Positions 1 to 6,202 of a stretch of 8,976 nucleotides of DNA are shown here, one piece after another. The position numbers were made by a program, and so were the translations under genes. Each line of letters begins with the position of its first letter. Position 1 is the stretch's first letter. This DNA comes from Clostridium sp. SCN 57-10 (GTDB lineage Bacteria; Bacillota; Clostridia; Oscillospirales; Butyricicoccaceae). Below the pieces are notes generated by a model that saw only the letters and a program-made list of their open reading frames with translations, searched no databases and had not been told where the DNA came from. The stretch lies in assembly GCA_001725215.1 (NCBI GenBank), contig MEFT01000082.1, positions 1-8,976 on the forward strand, in the 5' to 3' direction.

Positions 1-173
1 GGCATATCGCTAACCACTACGTTACAATTCGCCGTGCCGCCGCGCATTTCAGGGCCGTAAGACGGAAGCCAGGAAACCTCATGCCCCTGCACAAGCCCGG
101 CATAAGCCAGGAACTTGCCGATGAAAAGAACGCCCTGCCCGCCGAAGCCGGCAATTACAATACTCTGTTCCAT
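1..173 (-). CDS. 2-oxoacid:ferredoxin oxidoreductase gamma subunit (partial)
   Basis: This is the N-terminal 57 residues of the gamma subunit; the rest lies beyond the left edge. It starts MEQSIVIAGFGGQGVLFIGK, with the glycine-rich GFGGQGV stretch at residues 9-15, followed by PSYGPEMRGGTANC at about 37-50. Both are hallmarks of the gamma domain of pyruvate/2-oxoacid:ferredoxin oxidoreductases (POR/VOR/KOR gamma family). The ATG at 173 lies 3 nt after the beta-subunit stop, and the beta 3' end supplies a purine-rich ribosome site (AAGGGGG). The gene is therefore the last visible member of the ferredoxin-alpha-beta-gamma operon. By family knowledge, gamma packs with alpha and beta in the cytoplasmic CoA-dependent enzyme. 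The substrate cannot be told from this fragment. Confidence 0.9.
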   Translation of the reverse strand, partial: MEQSIVIAGFGGQGVLFIGKFLAYAGLVQGHEVSWLPSYGPEMRGGTANCNVVVSDM

Positions 174-176
174 GCC

Positions 177-926
177 TTATTCCCCCTTCGTTACGTCTTT
201 GTAGTTTCCGAGCGGATAATAGGGCATCATATTGTCGCGCAGCCAGCCAAGCGCTTTCGGAGCCGTCATGCCCCAGTTGGTCGGGCAGGTGGAAAGTACC
301 TCTACGATGCTGAAGCCGCGGTTTTCCTTCTGCATGGTGAACGCCTTCTTAATCGCCTGCTTTGCAGCATTAATGTTCTTCACGCTGTCCACCGCTACGC
401 GCTCGGCGTAAGCGGTTCCGGTCAGCGTAGACAGCATTTCGCAAACGCGGATGGGATATCCGGCAGCCGCAGTGTCGCGACCGTACGGGGTGGTCTGTGT
501 TACCATGTTAGGCAGCGAAGTGGGTGCCATCTGGCCGCCCGTCATGCCGTAAATCGCATTGTTGACGAAAATGGCGGTGATGTTCTCGCCGCGCGTCGCG
601 GCGTGAACGATTTCCGCCGTACCAATGGCCGCCAGGTCGCCGTCGCCCTGATAGGTAAACACGTTGACATCACCGTTCAACGCGCGCTTCACGCCCGTTG
701 CCACGGCCGGAGCACGTCCGTGCGCTGCTTCGATCATATCGCAGTTAAAATAGTTATACGCAAGCACGGAGCAGCCGACGGGGCACACGCCGACCGTCTG
801 ATCCGCAAGGCCGAGCTCATCAATGGCCTCAGCGACGATGCGGTGGATGATGCCGTGTGTGCAGCCCGGGCAATAGTGCGTGCTGACATCGGTCAGCATA
901 GGTGTTCTAGAAAATATTTTTTCCAT
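177..926 (-). CDS. 2-oxoacid:ferredoxin oxidoreductase beta subunit (TPP-binding)
   Basis: This 249-residue protein is the thiamine-diphosphate-binding subunit, which decarboxylates the 2-oxoacid and passes electrons toward ferredoxin. CPGCTHG at 19-25 and CPVGCS at 48-53 are typical of the family. The TPP/Mg motif begins GDGD at 94-97 and ends at VNN (121-123), followed by YGMTGGQMAPTS. The length is normal for two-gene alpha/beta KOR/VOR enzymes. Its ATG shares one base with the alpha stop (TGATG), and its Shine-Dalgarno GGGAGG sits in the last alpha codons, which suggests translational coupling. In related Clostridia this gene may be called vorA, vorC or korB. I leave the symbol blank because substrate specificity (branched-chain 2-oxoacid versus 2-oxoglutarate) is not decided by the sequence. 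Confidence 0.93.
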   Translation of the reverse strand: MEKIFSRTPMLTDVSTHYCPGCTHGIIHRIVAEAIDELGLADQTVGVCPVGCSVLAYNYFNCDMIEAAHGRAPAVATGVKRALNGDVNVFTYQGDGDLAAIGTAEIVHAATRGENITAIFVNNAIYGMTGGQMAPTSLPNMVTQTTPYGRDTAAAGYPIRVCEMLSTLTGTAYAERVAVDSVKNINAAKQAIKKAFTMQKENRGFSIVEVLSTCPTNWGMTAPKALGWLRDNMMPYYPLGNYKDVTKGE

Positions 927-1990
927 CAGTTGGAACCTCCCATTGCCTTTTCAATCACGGCAACAATCTCATCGGGTGTGTAGACCATGCCGCCGACGCG
1001 ATTTGCGAGATAGACGGGACGCGCGCACTCAATGGCGAGCTTGATATCATTCATCATTTGTCCCATGCTCAGCTCGGCCGAAATAAACGCCTTTGCCGTC
1101 TTGGCCTTTTCCTTAAGAATCTTCTCGGGGAACGGCCACAGGGTGATCGGACGAATCAGTCCGGCCTTAATGCCCTTCTGGCGGGCAAGGCGAATGGCGT
1201 TTTTCGCAATACGGGCAGATGCGCCGTAAGCAACCACAATGTACTCCGCATCGTCGAGCATAAACTCTTCCCAACGCTGCTCGGTCTCAATGATTTTGTC
1301 ATAGCGTGCAAAGCGTTCGAAGTTATAGCGCTCTAGCTCGTCAGGCTGCAGAAACAGCGAGTTGACGATGTTGCGGTCACGCTTGCCCATCGTTCTGTCC
1401 GTTGCCCAAGGCTTTTCAAACTTTTTAACCTCTGCGTGCTCGGGGAACTCGACCGGCTCCATCATCTGGCCCAAAATACCATCCGCCAAAATCATTGCAG
1501 GCATACGATATTCGTCAGCTTTTTCAAACGCAAGAAATACGGTGTCTACCACTTCCTGAATCGTGCTCGGCGCAAAAACCAGCAAGCGGAAATCACCATG
1601 GCCGGGGCCGTGCGTGGCCTGGAAATAGTCGGCCTGCGCAGGCTGAATGCCGCCCAGTCCGGGGCCGCCGCGCTGGACATTGACGATCAGCGCAGGAAGA
1701 TCAGCGCCCGCCAGATACGAGATGCCCTCGCTTTTCAGCGAAATTCCCGGGCTGGAGCTCGAGGTCATCACGCGCTTGCCGGTTGCCGATGCGCCGTAAA
1801 CCATATTGATGGCAGCTACTTCGCTCTCGGCCTGCAGGAACGTTCCGCCAACCTTCGGCATTCTTTTCGCCATATAGGCGGCAAGCTCGGTCTGCGGTGT
1901 GATCGGATATCCAAAGAAGTTGCGGCAGCCAGCCATAATGGCCGCTTCCGCCAGGGCCTCATTGCCCTTCATCAAAAATTTTTCACCCAT
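926..1990 (-). CDS. vorB: 2-oxoacid:ferredoxin oxidoreductase alpha subunit (VorB-like)
   Basis: This 354-residue alpha subunit resembles the proteins usually named 3-methyl-2-oxobutanoate dehydrogenase subunit VorB; KorA is the alternative. The pyrimidine-binding domain begins with GYPITPQTE (27-35), then QAESEVAAINMVYGASATGKR (53-73) with the conserved glutamates. SSSSPGISLKSEG (77-89) and NVQRGGPGLGG (104-114) follow. The C-terminal transketolase-like domain ends in a VGGMVYTPDEIVAVIEKA stretch. With the beta subunit it would convert a 2-oxoacid plus CoA to acyl-CoA, CO2 and reduced ferredoxin in the cytoplasm. The ATG at 1990 follows the ferredoxin stop by 12 nt and is preceded by GGAGG. 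The 3' end overlaps the beta start by one base. The family is certain; the vor versus kor assignment is an inference from resemblance. Confidence 0.92.
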   Translation of the reverse strand: MGEKFLMKGNEALAEAAIMAGCRNFFGYPITPQTELAAYMAKRMPKVGGTFLQAESEVAAINMVYGASATGKRVMTSSSSPGISLKSEGISYLAGADLPALIVNVQRGGPGLGGIQPAQADYFQATHGPGHGDFRLLVFAPSTIQEVVDTVFLAFEKADEYRMPAMILADGILGQMMEPVEFPEHAEVKKFEKPWATDRTMGKRDRNIVNSLFLQPDELERYNFERFARYDKIIETEQRWEEFMLDDAEYIVVAYGASARIAKNAIRLARQKGIKAGLIRPITLWPFPEKILKEKAKTAKAFISAELSMGQMMNDIKLAIECARPVYLANRVGGMVYTPDEIVAVIEKAMGGSN

Positions 1991-2002
1991 GCCTCGTTCC
2001 TC

Positions 2003-2209
2003 CTAACGGTAAACTTCGATGACGCAATCGGGGCACATCGTCGCGCACATGGCACAGCCGATGCACTTCGATTCGTCGATGCAGTGACACGGGCTGTATC
2101 CTTTCTTATTCAGAACGCCCTCTTTCAGCGCCAGGATCTTTCGCGGGCATACTTCGATACATAAGCCGCACGCCTTGCAGCGATCCTCTGTAAATACTAC
2201 TTTTGCCAT
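2003..2209 (-). CDS. 2[4Fe-4S] ferredoxin-type delta subunit
   Basis: This 68-residue protein starts MAKVVFTEDRCKACGLCIEV. It has two complete CxxCxxCxxxCP motifs: C11, C14, C17, C21 followed by Pro22, and C49, C52, C55, C59 followed by Pro60. It should carry two [4Fe-4S] clusters and serve as the electron-transferring delta subunit of the oxidoreductase encoded just downstream. Three further cysteines (C41, C43, C62) lie outside the motifs. The ATG at 2209 is favoured over longer in-frame starts because GGAGG stands six bases upstream and residue 1 directly precedes the conserved fold. A longer reading would run through the preceding gene in another frame. The gene begins 22 nt after the P-loop protein stop and ends 12 nt before the alpha subunit. 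Confidence 0.94.
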   Translation of the reverse strand: MAKVVFTEDRCKACGLCIEVCPRKILALKEGVLNKKGYSPCHCIDESKCIGCAMCATMCPDCVIEVYR

Positions 2210-2231
2210 ACGTAACCTCCTATATCGTTTG

Positions 2232-2897
2232 CTAGATTTTCCATTTTTCTTTCCTGTATATCTCGACCGGAAACAAATGCTCCGGAATGATTTCAAGCGT
2301 TTTTGCAAGATCGGCCCGCAAGCAGTGCATTCGTATGGGAAGACCGCACAGACGCGAAATTTCGTTCGCATAATCGATGCCGCGCCAAAAATGCTCAAGA
2401 GTCGTCTGGTCACCCAAGTTTGAGTTGTTGGCGATGCCCGTAAAGCGAAGCGAGGATGCTGCCTCAATCTCCCGGATATAGCTTAAAACCGACTCCGGAG
2501 ACGCCGTCATAAACCGGTATTTATTTACAACAAGCAGCATTTCATAGTCGCTTTGCGCAATACGCGCGGCATATTGCCCAAGAACGATAGCGCCGCTATC
2601 ATCTCCCCCGACGTCAAATACGGAATACGCACTGAGATCGTTGAATGCCGAGGCTGTCTCGGGCGGCACCGAAGGAATGTCGAGGTTAGAGTTAGCAAAC
2701 TGGTTTGAAATCAAGCGAATACCGTGTTGTTTCAGCATTTCTTCGCTATCTTTGGTACGAAAATACGGGTTGACAATGTCAACATCGCAAATCATCACAT
2801 TTTCGTGTTTCTGTCTGAGATACACTGCATAATTCAGGGATAAATTTGTTTTTCCAGACCCATAGTGGCCTGCAAAAACCGTGATTTTTTTCTCCAA
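2232..2897 (-). CDS. P-loop nucleotide-binding protein (CobQ/MinD/ParA-like)
   Basis: This 221-residue protein (TTG start) opens with a beta strand and a Walker A motif, GHYGSGKT at residues 10-17. ICDVDIVNPYF follows at 37-46 (D38, D40), and a Walker-B-like VFDVGGDDSGA at 93-103. This order fits the deviant-Walker/SIMIBI class of P-loop NTPases (CobQ/CobB/MinD/ParA fold). I see no CxxC pair of the kind found in Mrp/Nbp35 iron-sulfur carriers, no membrane segment and no partner ParB. The TTG at 2897 is chosen because GAGG lies about seven bases upstream and the sigma-A promoter at 2932-2960 lies between it and the longer in-frame start. It is the first gene of the ferredoxin oxidoreductase operon, 22 nt before the ferredoxin gene. 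That suggests a role in assembling, loading or regulating that enzyme, but its function is not known from sequence. Confidence 0.82.
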   Translation of the reverse strand: MEKKITVFAGHYGSGKTNLSLNYAVYLRQKHENVMICDVDIVNPYFRTKDSEEMLKQHGIRLISNQFANSNLDIPSVPPETASAFNDLSAYSVFDVGGDDSGAIVLGQYAARIAQSDYEMLLVVNKYRFMTASPESVLSYIREIEAASSLRFTGIANNSNLGDQTTLEHFWRGIDYANEISRLCGLPIRMHCLRADLAKTLEIIPEHLFPVEIYRKEKWKI

Positions 2898-2902
2898 ATT
2901 GG

Positions 2903-2908
2903 CACCTC
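2903..2908 (-). promoter_or_regulatory. Ribosome binding site deciding a TTG start
   Basis: Reading on the minus strand, GAGGTG stands 5 nt (7 nt from GAGG) before the TTG at 2897. No comparable site precedes the longer in-frame TTG at 2963, which also lies upstream of the promoter's -10 box. This supports the shorter 221-residue P-loop protein. Confidence 0.6.
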
Positions 2909-2931
2909 GCTTTCGATGCTGATACAGTTTT

Positions 2932-2960
2932 AGTATAGAGTATTGTTTTTTAAATTGCAA
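2932..2960 (-). promoter_or_regulatory. Sigma-A-type promoter of the oxidoreductase operon
   Basis: On the minus strand there is a -35 box TTGCAA (2955-2960), a 17-bp spacer and a -10 box TATACT (2932-2937). Transcription should start near 2925, giving a leader of about 28 nt before the TTG start. It lies just downstream of the spo0A terminator, so the five-gene operon appears to be its own unit. Confidence 0.75.
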
Positions 2961-3002
2961 CAATATTATATTGATTTCAACGCAAAATAATTTAACATCG
3001 TG

Positions 3003-3038
3003 AAAAAAAGCGGCTTTCGGTTACCCGAAAGCCGCTTT
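3003..3038 (-). terminator. Intrinsic terminator of spo0A
   Basis: A 14-bp perfect inverted repeat (3007-3020 with 3025-3038, core GCGGCTTTCGG) has a 4-nt loop. On the minus strand it is followed directly by a run of T (complement of 3003-3009). It stands 15 nt after the spo0A stop and before the promoter of the next operon. The A-rich opposite flank means it might also act weakly on the plus strand, but no plus-strand gene ends here. Confidence 0.92.
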
Positions 3039-3053
3039 ATTTTACTTTGCTGA

Positions 3054-3830
3054 TTAGCTGATTCTCATTTGCAGACGGATTTTATCGGCGATCATAGAGA
3101 TAAACTCGCTGTTCGTCGGCTTTCCCTTGATGTTCGACACCGTGTAGCCAAAAAAACTATTCAGCACCTCAATATCACCGCGATCCCACGCGACTTCAAT
3201 CGCATGTCGGATTGCGCGCTCCACGCGTGAGCTTGTCGTTTTGAATTTTTTCGCTACGGCAGGATATAAAACCTTCGTGATGGCGTTAATGACCTCCATG
3301 TCTTTCACGGTCATGATAATCGCCTCTCGCACATATTGATACCCCTTGATGTGCGCCGGAATTCCAATTTCATGAATCATCGAAGTCACGCGCATCTCGA
3401 TATCTAGGTCTGCGTCAAGCTTTTTCAGCGAGCTGACGGGCGCCTCACAGGAAAGCGTCGTGCGCTGAATCATGCGCTCTGCCAGAGCACCCAGATCGCA
3501 GGGTTTGAGCAGAAAATAACTGACGCCGAGGGCAGAGGCCTCAGCCGTCATCGTTTCGCTCGCAAAGGAAGACAGAACAAAGGTGTCCGGCTTTTTAGAA
3601 AGCGGGAGCACGTTGATAGCGCGGATTGCCGCAAGACCGTCAATCTGTGTGAGCAGAGCTTCCGTTACCACGACATCGGGCTTTTTGCTTTTCACTTCAT
3701 CGATCAGCGACTGACCATCCGATGCGGAGCCTACAACGCTGATAACGCCCGAGCTTTCCAGACTTTGCTTTAGCAGTTCGCAATAATCTGCATTGTCTTC
3801 GCCTAAAACAACTCTGATTCTGTCTTTCAT
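3054..3830 (-). CDS. spo0A: Sporulation response regulator Spo0A, with Glu at the phosphoacceptor site
   Basis: This 258-residue protein is close to the usual Spo0A length. Residues 1-120 form a receiver domain: VVLGEDN with the acidic pair E11/D12, then VVVTEALLTQIDGL at 53-66, LSSF at 86-89 and the conserved Lys in LLKP (K109). A linker runs to about 145. The C-terminal DNA-binding domain is strongly conserved: ITKVLYPAVAKKF (184-196), TTSSRVERAIRHAIEVAWDR (198-217) and FFGYTVSNIKGKPTNSEFI (226-244). These match my memory of Bacillus subtilis Spo0A almost residue for residue. An ungapped match to the B. subtilis segment VLVLDIIMPHLDGL puts Glu57 where Asp56 is phosphorylated, and the usual Met-Pro after it is Leu-Thr. 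The DNA-binding half looks functional, while phosphorylation control should be altered. The gene follows spoIVB on the same strand and has its own terminator. Confidence 0.96.
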   Translation of the reverse strand: MKDRIRVVLGEDNADYCELLKQSLESSGVISVVGSASDGQSLIDEVKSKKPDVVVTEALLTQIDGLAAIRAINVLPLSKKPDTFVLSSFASETMTAEASALGVSYFLLKPCDLGALAERMIQRTTLSCEAPVSSLKKLDADLDIEMRVTSMIHEIGIPAHIKGYQYVREAIIMTVKDMEVINAITKVLYPAVAKKFKTTSSRVERAIRHAIEVAWDRGDIEVLNSFFGYTVSNIKGKPTNSEFISMIADKIRLQMRIS

Positions 3831-3846
3831 ATTGAAAAACCCCGTT

Positions 3847-3853
3847 CTCCTCC
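3847..3853 (-). promoter_or_regulatory. spo0A ribosome binding site with long spacing
   Basis: A strong GGAGGAG lies 16 nt before the spo0A ATG (3830), much farther than the usual 5-10 nt. No ATG, GTG or TTG in the spo0A frame lies at normal distance. Short complementary arms AAAACC and GGTTTT (plus-strand 3862-3867 and 3836-3841) flank the site and could form a weak hairpin with the site in its loop. GGGG nearer the ATG might serve instead. The start codon itself is well supported by homology (MKDRIRVVL). Confidence 0.5.
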
Positions 3854-3883
3854 AAAATTACGGTTTTGTTTTCCCGCAACTTT

Positions 3884-3911
3884 AAAATATCACATTTTTT
3901 CCAGATTGCAA
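3884..3911 (-). promoter_or_regulatory. Candidate sigma-A promoter of spo0A
   Basis: On the minus strand, TTGCAA (3906-3911) is followed after 16 bp by TATTTT (3884-3889). Transcription would start near 3877, leaving about 46 nt of leader. I see no good sigma-H-type promoter here. The -10 box is imperfect, so confidence is moderate. Confidence 0.5.
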
Positions 3912-3950
3912 GACGGAAAAAGCAAAAAAATGGAAAAAGTTTCCGTCGTA

Positions 3951-3972
3951 ATCGACAAAAAATTAAGTCGAA
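3951..3972. promoter_or_regulatory. Paired 0A-box-like sites upstream of spo0A
   Basis: The minus strand reads TTTGTCGAT at 3951-3959, 8 of 9 matches to the Spo0A-binding consensus TTTGTCRAA. The plus strand reads TAAGTCGAA at 3964-3972, 7 of 9, overlapping the last spoIVB codons. The two form a dyad, TCGAC-10 nt-GTCGA. They lie roughly 75-95 bp upstream of the predicted spo0A start of transcription, where autoregulation by Spo0A is plausible. Confidence 0.4.
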
Positions 3973-5078
3973 CGTGCTGCCTCTAGCATTCGTTCAATGC
4001 TGATAGCGTAGCCTCGGGTGGGATCATTGACAAGAACATGGGTAACTGCGCCCACCAACTTTCCATTTTGCAGGATGGGGCTGCCGCTCATACCTTGCAC
4101 AATTCCACCCGTTTTTTCCAGAAGCACGGGATCGGTAACGCGTATCATCATATCACGCGCTTCCCCATTTCCGGCGGCATAGATCTTAATGATCTCAATT
4201 TCATAAGAGCTTACGCTTGTGCCTTCCACATTTGCCAATACAATTGCCTTGCCTTCGCGAATTTCGGAGCGCGCTGCCGTTTCTACAGCATTTTGCCCGG
4301 TGTAAAGGGTATCTTCTGTAACGCGTCCGTAAATGCCGCTCTGCGTGTTGTCATAGAGCACACCTTGCTCCTTGTTACCGTCAAACGTTACGGAAAGCTC
4401 GCCAGGCGCTCCGCTGCGCCCAACGCGAACATCCTTTACGCTGGAAGGCAGCAGCGCTCCGGAATCAAAAGGAATCAGACTTCCTGTTTCGGCATCACAA
4501 ATTCCGTGTCCAAGTGCACCGAACGCGCCGTTTTCAGGGTCAATATAAGTGATGGTGCCGATACCCGCTATGCTGTCGCGCACCCATGCCCCGATACGGT
4601 AGCCTCCGTTGCCGTTGCTTACTGCACGAAAACGATATTCTTTAACCGCCCCTTCTCTTTCTACCGTGAGGCATACACTGGGATCTTTCAGATTGCAAAG
4701 CTGCTCAACGAGAGCATCATTTCGATCAACTTTAACACCGTTGACTGATTTAATGATATCTCCGCATTGCAGCCCCGCCGTCTTGGCTGGAGATTGCCCG
4801 CCCACACCGTCTACCGAAGCAAATCCGATGATAACCGAGCCGTCGGAAAACAGCGTGATGCCGGTCGTCCGTCCGAGAGGAATCAGCTTTTTGGAAGAGG
4901 GATATACGCGCGCAGACGTTGAAATTGCAGACACAGATATCGCGGAATCCGCCGGTGCCCAAACCGCGGTATCTGCCGGCGCCGGAAAGACAAGCAGTGC
5001 AACCGCCGCTGCGACTGCGACCGCGCCGAACAGTCGTGCGACATCATGAACGCTTTTCAGCTTTCTTTTTTTCTTCAT
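3963..5078 (-). CDS. spoIVB: SpoIVB forespore serine protease (S55 family)
   Basis: This 371-residue protein has a basic N-terminus (MKKKRKLKS) and one hydrophobic segment at about 15-33, fitting a signal anchor or secretion signal from the forespore into the intermembrane space. A PDZ domain covers about 70-150 (VGGQSPAKTAGLQCGDII at 92-109). The S55 peptidase domain follows. GALGHGICD places the catalytic His at 191, VTDPVLL gives Asp316, and GMSGSPI gives Ser331. The Asp-Ser spacing of 15 equals that of the B. subtilis residues I remember (D363, S378). In the known pathway SpoIVB cleaves SpoIVFA and so triggers pro-sigma-K processing. Its place directly before spo0A is the conserved order. 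GGGAGG at 5085-5090 supports the ATG at 5078. There is no visible terminator between it and the upstream aldolase gene. Confidence 0.96.
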   Translation of the reverse strand: MKKKRKLKSVHDVARLFGAVAVAAAVALLVFPAPADTAVWAPADSAISVSAISTSARVYPSSKKLIPLGRTTGITLFSDGSVIIGFASVDGVGGQSPAKTAGLQCGDIIKSVNGVKVDRNDALVEQLCNLKDPSVCLTVEREGAVKEYRFRAVSNGNGGYRIGAWVRDSIAGIGTITYIDPENGAFGALGHGICDAETGSLIPFDSGALLPSSVKDVRVGRSGAPGELSVTFDGNKEQGVLYDNTQSGIYGRVTEDTLYTGQNAVETAARSEIREGKAIVLANVEGTSVSSYEIEIIKIYAAGNGEARDMMIRVTDPVLLEKTGGIVQGMSGSPILQNGKLVGAVTHVLVNDPTRGYAISIERMLEAARST

Positions 5079-5085
5079 CTCACAC

Positions 5086-5115
5086 CTCCCACAGAGGTAT
5101 TGTTACCCGTGGGAG
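5086..5115 (-). promoter_or_regulatory. Inverted repeat over the spoIVB ribosome site, with a sigma-F/G-like -10
   Basis: CTCCCAC (5086-5092) and GTGGGAG (5109-5115) form a 7-bp stem with a 16-nt loop. On the minus strand the 3' arm contains the spoIVB Shine-Dalgarno (GGGAGG), so a transcript starting upstream would tend to hide it. The loop contains GGTAACAATA (complement of 5098-5107), which fits the remembered sigma-F -10 pattern GGNRANAMTW. No convincing -35 partner (GYWTA or GHATR) lies at the right distance, so the promoter call is weak. There is no T-run, so it is not an intrinsic terminator. Confidence 0.35.
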
Positions 5116-5152
5116 ACGTGCTAACAGTCAAACTTACTGGTATTTGCGTGAA

Positions 5153-6088
5153 TTAAAGGGTGTTCGACGAACCCAAGACTTCACGAATTTTATGCTGAAC
5201 AATTTCACGAATTGCATCTCGTCCCGGCGTCAGATATTGACGCGGATCAAAATGATCGGGGTGTTCCACCAAATGTCTGCGCACAGAGGCTGTCATCGCC
5301 AAACGCAAATCGGAATCGATATTGATTTTACACACCGCAAGCTTGGCCGCCTGCCGCAGCATTTGTTCCGGAATACCGATTGCATCCGGCATCGCACCAC
5401 CAAATTGATTCACCATTGCCACATATTCCTGCGGAACGGACGATGCTCCGTGCAGTACAATGGGAAATCCTTCAATGCGTCGCTGAATTTCTTCCAAAAT
5501 ATCAAAACGCAGGCGCGGCTTCTGCCCCGGCTTAAATTTATATGCGCCATGGCTTGTTCCAATGGCAATGGCAAGCGAATCCACGCCGGTTTTTGTCACA
5601 AACTCTTCGACCTGTGCCGGATCGGTAAACGCCGCATCCGTTTCAGATACGTTAACATCGTCTTCGATGCCCGCAAGCTTGCCCAGCTCGCCCTCTACGA
5701 CAACTCCGCGGGCATGCGCATAGTCTACCACCTGCCGCGTCAGTGCAATATTGTCTTCAAAACTATGCTTCGAGCCGTCGATCATCACGGAGGTGAAGCC
5801 ACCGTCGATGCACGCTTTGCATATCTCAAAATCTTCGCCATGATCAAGATGGAGCGCGATCGGCAGCCCTGTTTCCTGCACCGCTGCCTCGACGAGCTTC
5901 ATCAGATACGTATGCTTCGCATATTTGCGTGCGCCTGCGGAAACCTGCAGAATGACAGGCGATTTCTCGGCAAGCGCCGCCTCCGTAATTCCCTGCACGA
6001 TCTCCATATTGTTCACATTAAACGCGCCTATGGCGTAATTGCCACGATATGCGTTCTGGAACATTTCCTTCGTTGTTACGAGTGGCAT
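5153..6088 (-). CDS. fba: Class II fructose-bisphosphate aldolase
   Basis: This 311-residue zinc-dependent aldolase cleaves fructose 1,6-bisphosphate to dihydroxyacetone phosphate and glyceraldehyde 3-phosphate. The catalytic Asp and first zinc ligand are in ALHLDHG (D82, H83). E134 lies in VVEGELG. H180 lies in IGTSHGAYKF and H213 in VLHGASSV. The phosphate-binding INIDSDLR is at 255-262. The length is typical of the family. The ATG at 6088 is chosen because GGGAGG (6095-6100) lies six bases upstream; a longer ATG reading would translate that site. The gene has its own sigma-A promoter and is divergent from phosphofructokinase, the preceding step of glycolysis. No terminator is visible between its stop and spoIVB, 74 nt away, so some readthrough is possible. 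Confidence 0.96.
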   Translation of the reverse strand: MPLVTTKEMFQNAYRGNYAIGAFNVNNMEIVQGITEAALAEKSPVILQVSAGARKYAKHTYLMKLVEAAVQETGLPIALHLDHGEDFEICKACIDGGFTSVMIDGSKHSFEDNIALTRQVVDYAHARGVVVEGELGKLAGIEDDVNVSETDAAFTDPAQVEEFVTKTGVDSLAIAIGTSHGAYKFKPGQKPRLRFDILEEIQRRIEGFPIVLHGASSVPQEYVAMVNQFGGAMPDAIGIPEQMLRQAAKLAVCKINIDSDLRLAMTASVRRHLVEHPDHFDPRQYLTPGRDAIREIVQHKIREVLGSSNTL

Positions 6089-6161
6089 CCTATTCCTCCC
6101 ATTCATTTCATCAGCCTCGTTTTAGCTATACGGCAAAAAACGACTAAAAATTCATATTTCC

Positions 6162-6190
6162 ATTATAACCCCATTTCTTCCTCTACGCAA
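6162..6190 (-). promoter_or_regulatory. Sigma-A promoter of the aldolase gene
   Basis: On the minus strand there is TTGCGT (6185-6190), a 17-bp spacer and a perfect TATAAT (6162-6167). The start of transcription would be near 6155, giving a leader of about 67 nt. The -35 box is 12 bp from the -35 box of the divergent phosphofructokinase promoter. Confidence 0.8.
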
Positions 6191-6202
6191 TCCTTCTCTC
6201 GG

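Noticed and set aside
81..983. Open plus-strand frame of 300 codons opposite the beta subunit
   Set aside because: It is antisense to the TPP-binding subunit, has no ribosome site that I see, and shows no recognisable protein motif.
2895..2963. Longer form of the P-loop protein starting at the TTG at 2963
   Set aside because: The extra 22 residues would begin upstream of the predicted -10 box and have no ribosome site; the TTG at 2897 has both in the right places.
3697..3879. 60-codon minus-strand frame overlapping the spo0A start
   Set aside because: It includes the spo0A ribosome site as coding sequence and then runs in another frame of the conserved Spo0A receiver domain.
5162..5172. GTTCGACGAAC palindrome near the aldolase stop as a 0A box
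   Set aside because: It matches the 0A core only in part (no TGTC step) and lies in aldolase codons, far from a promoter.
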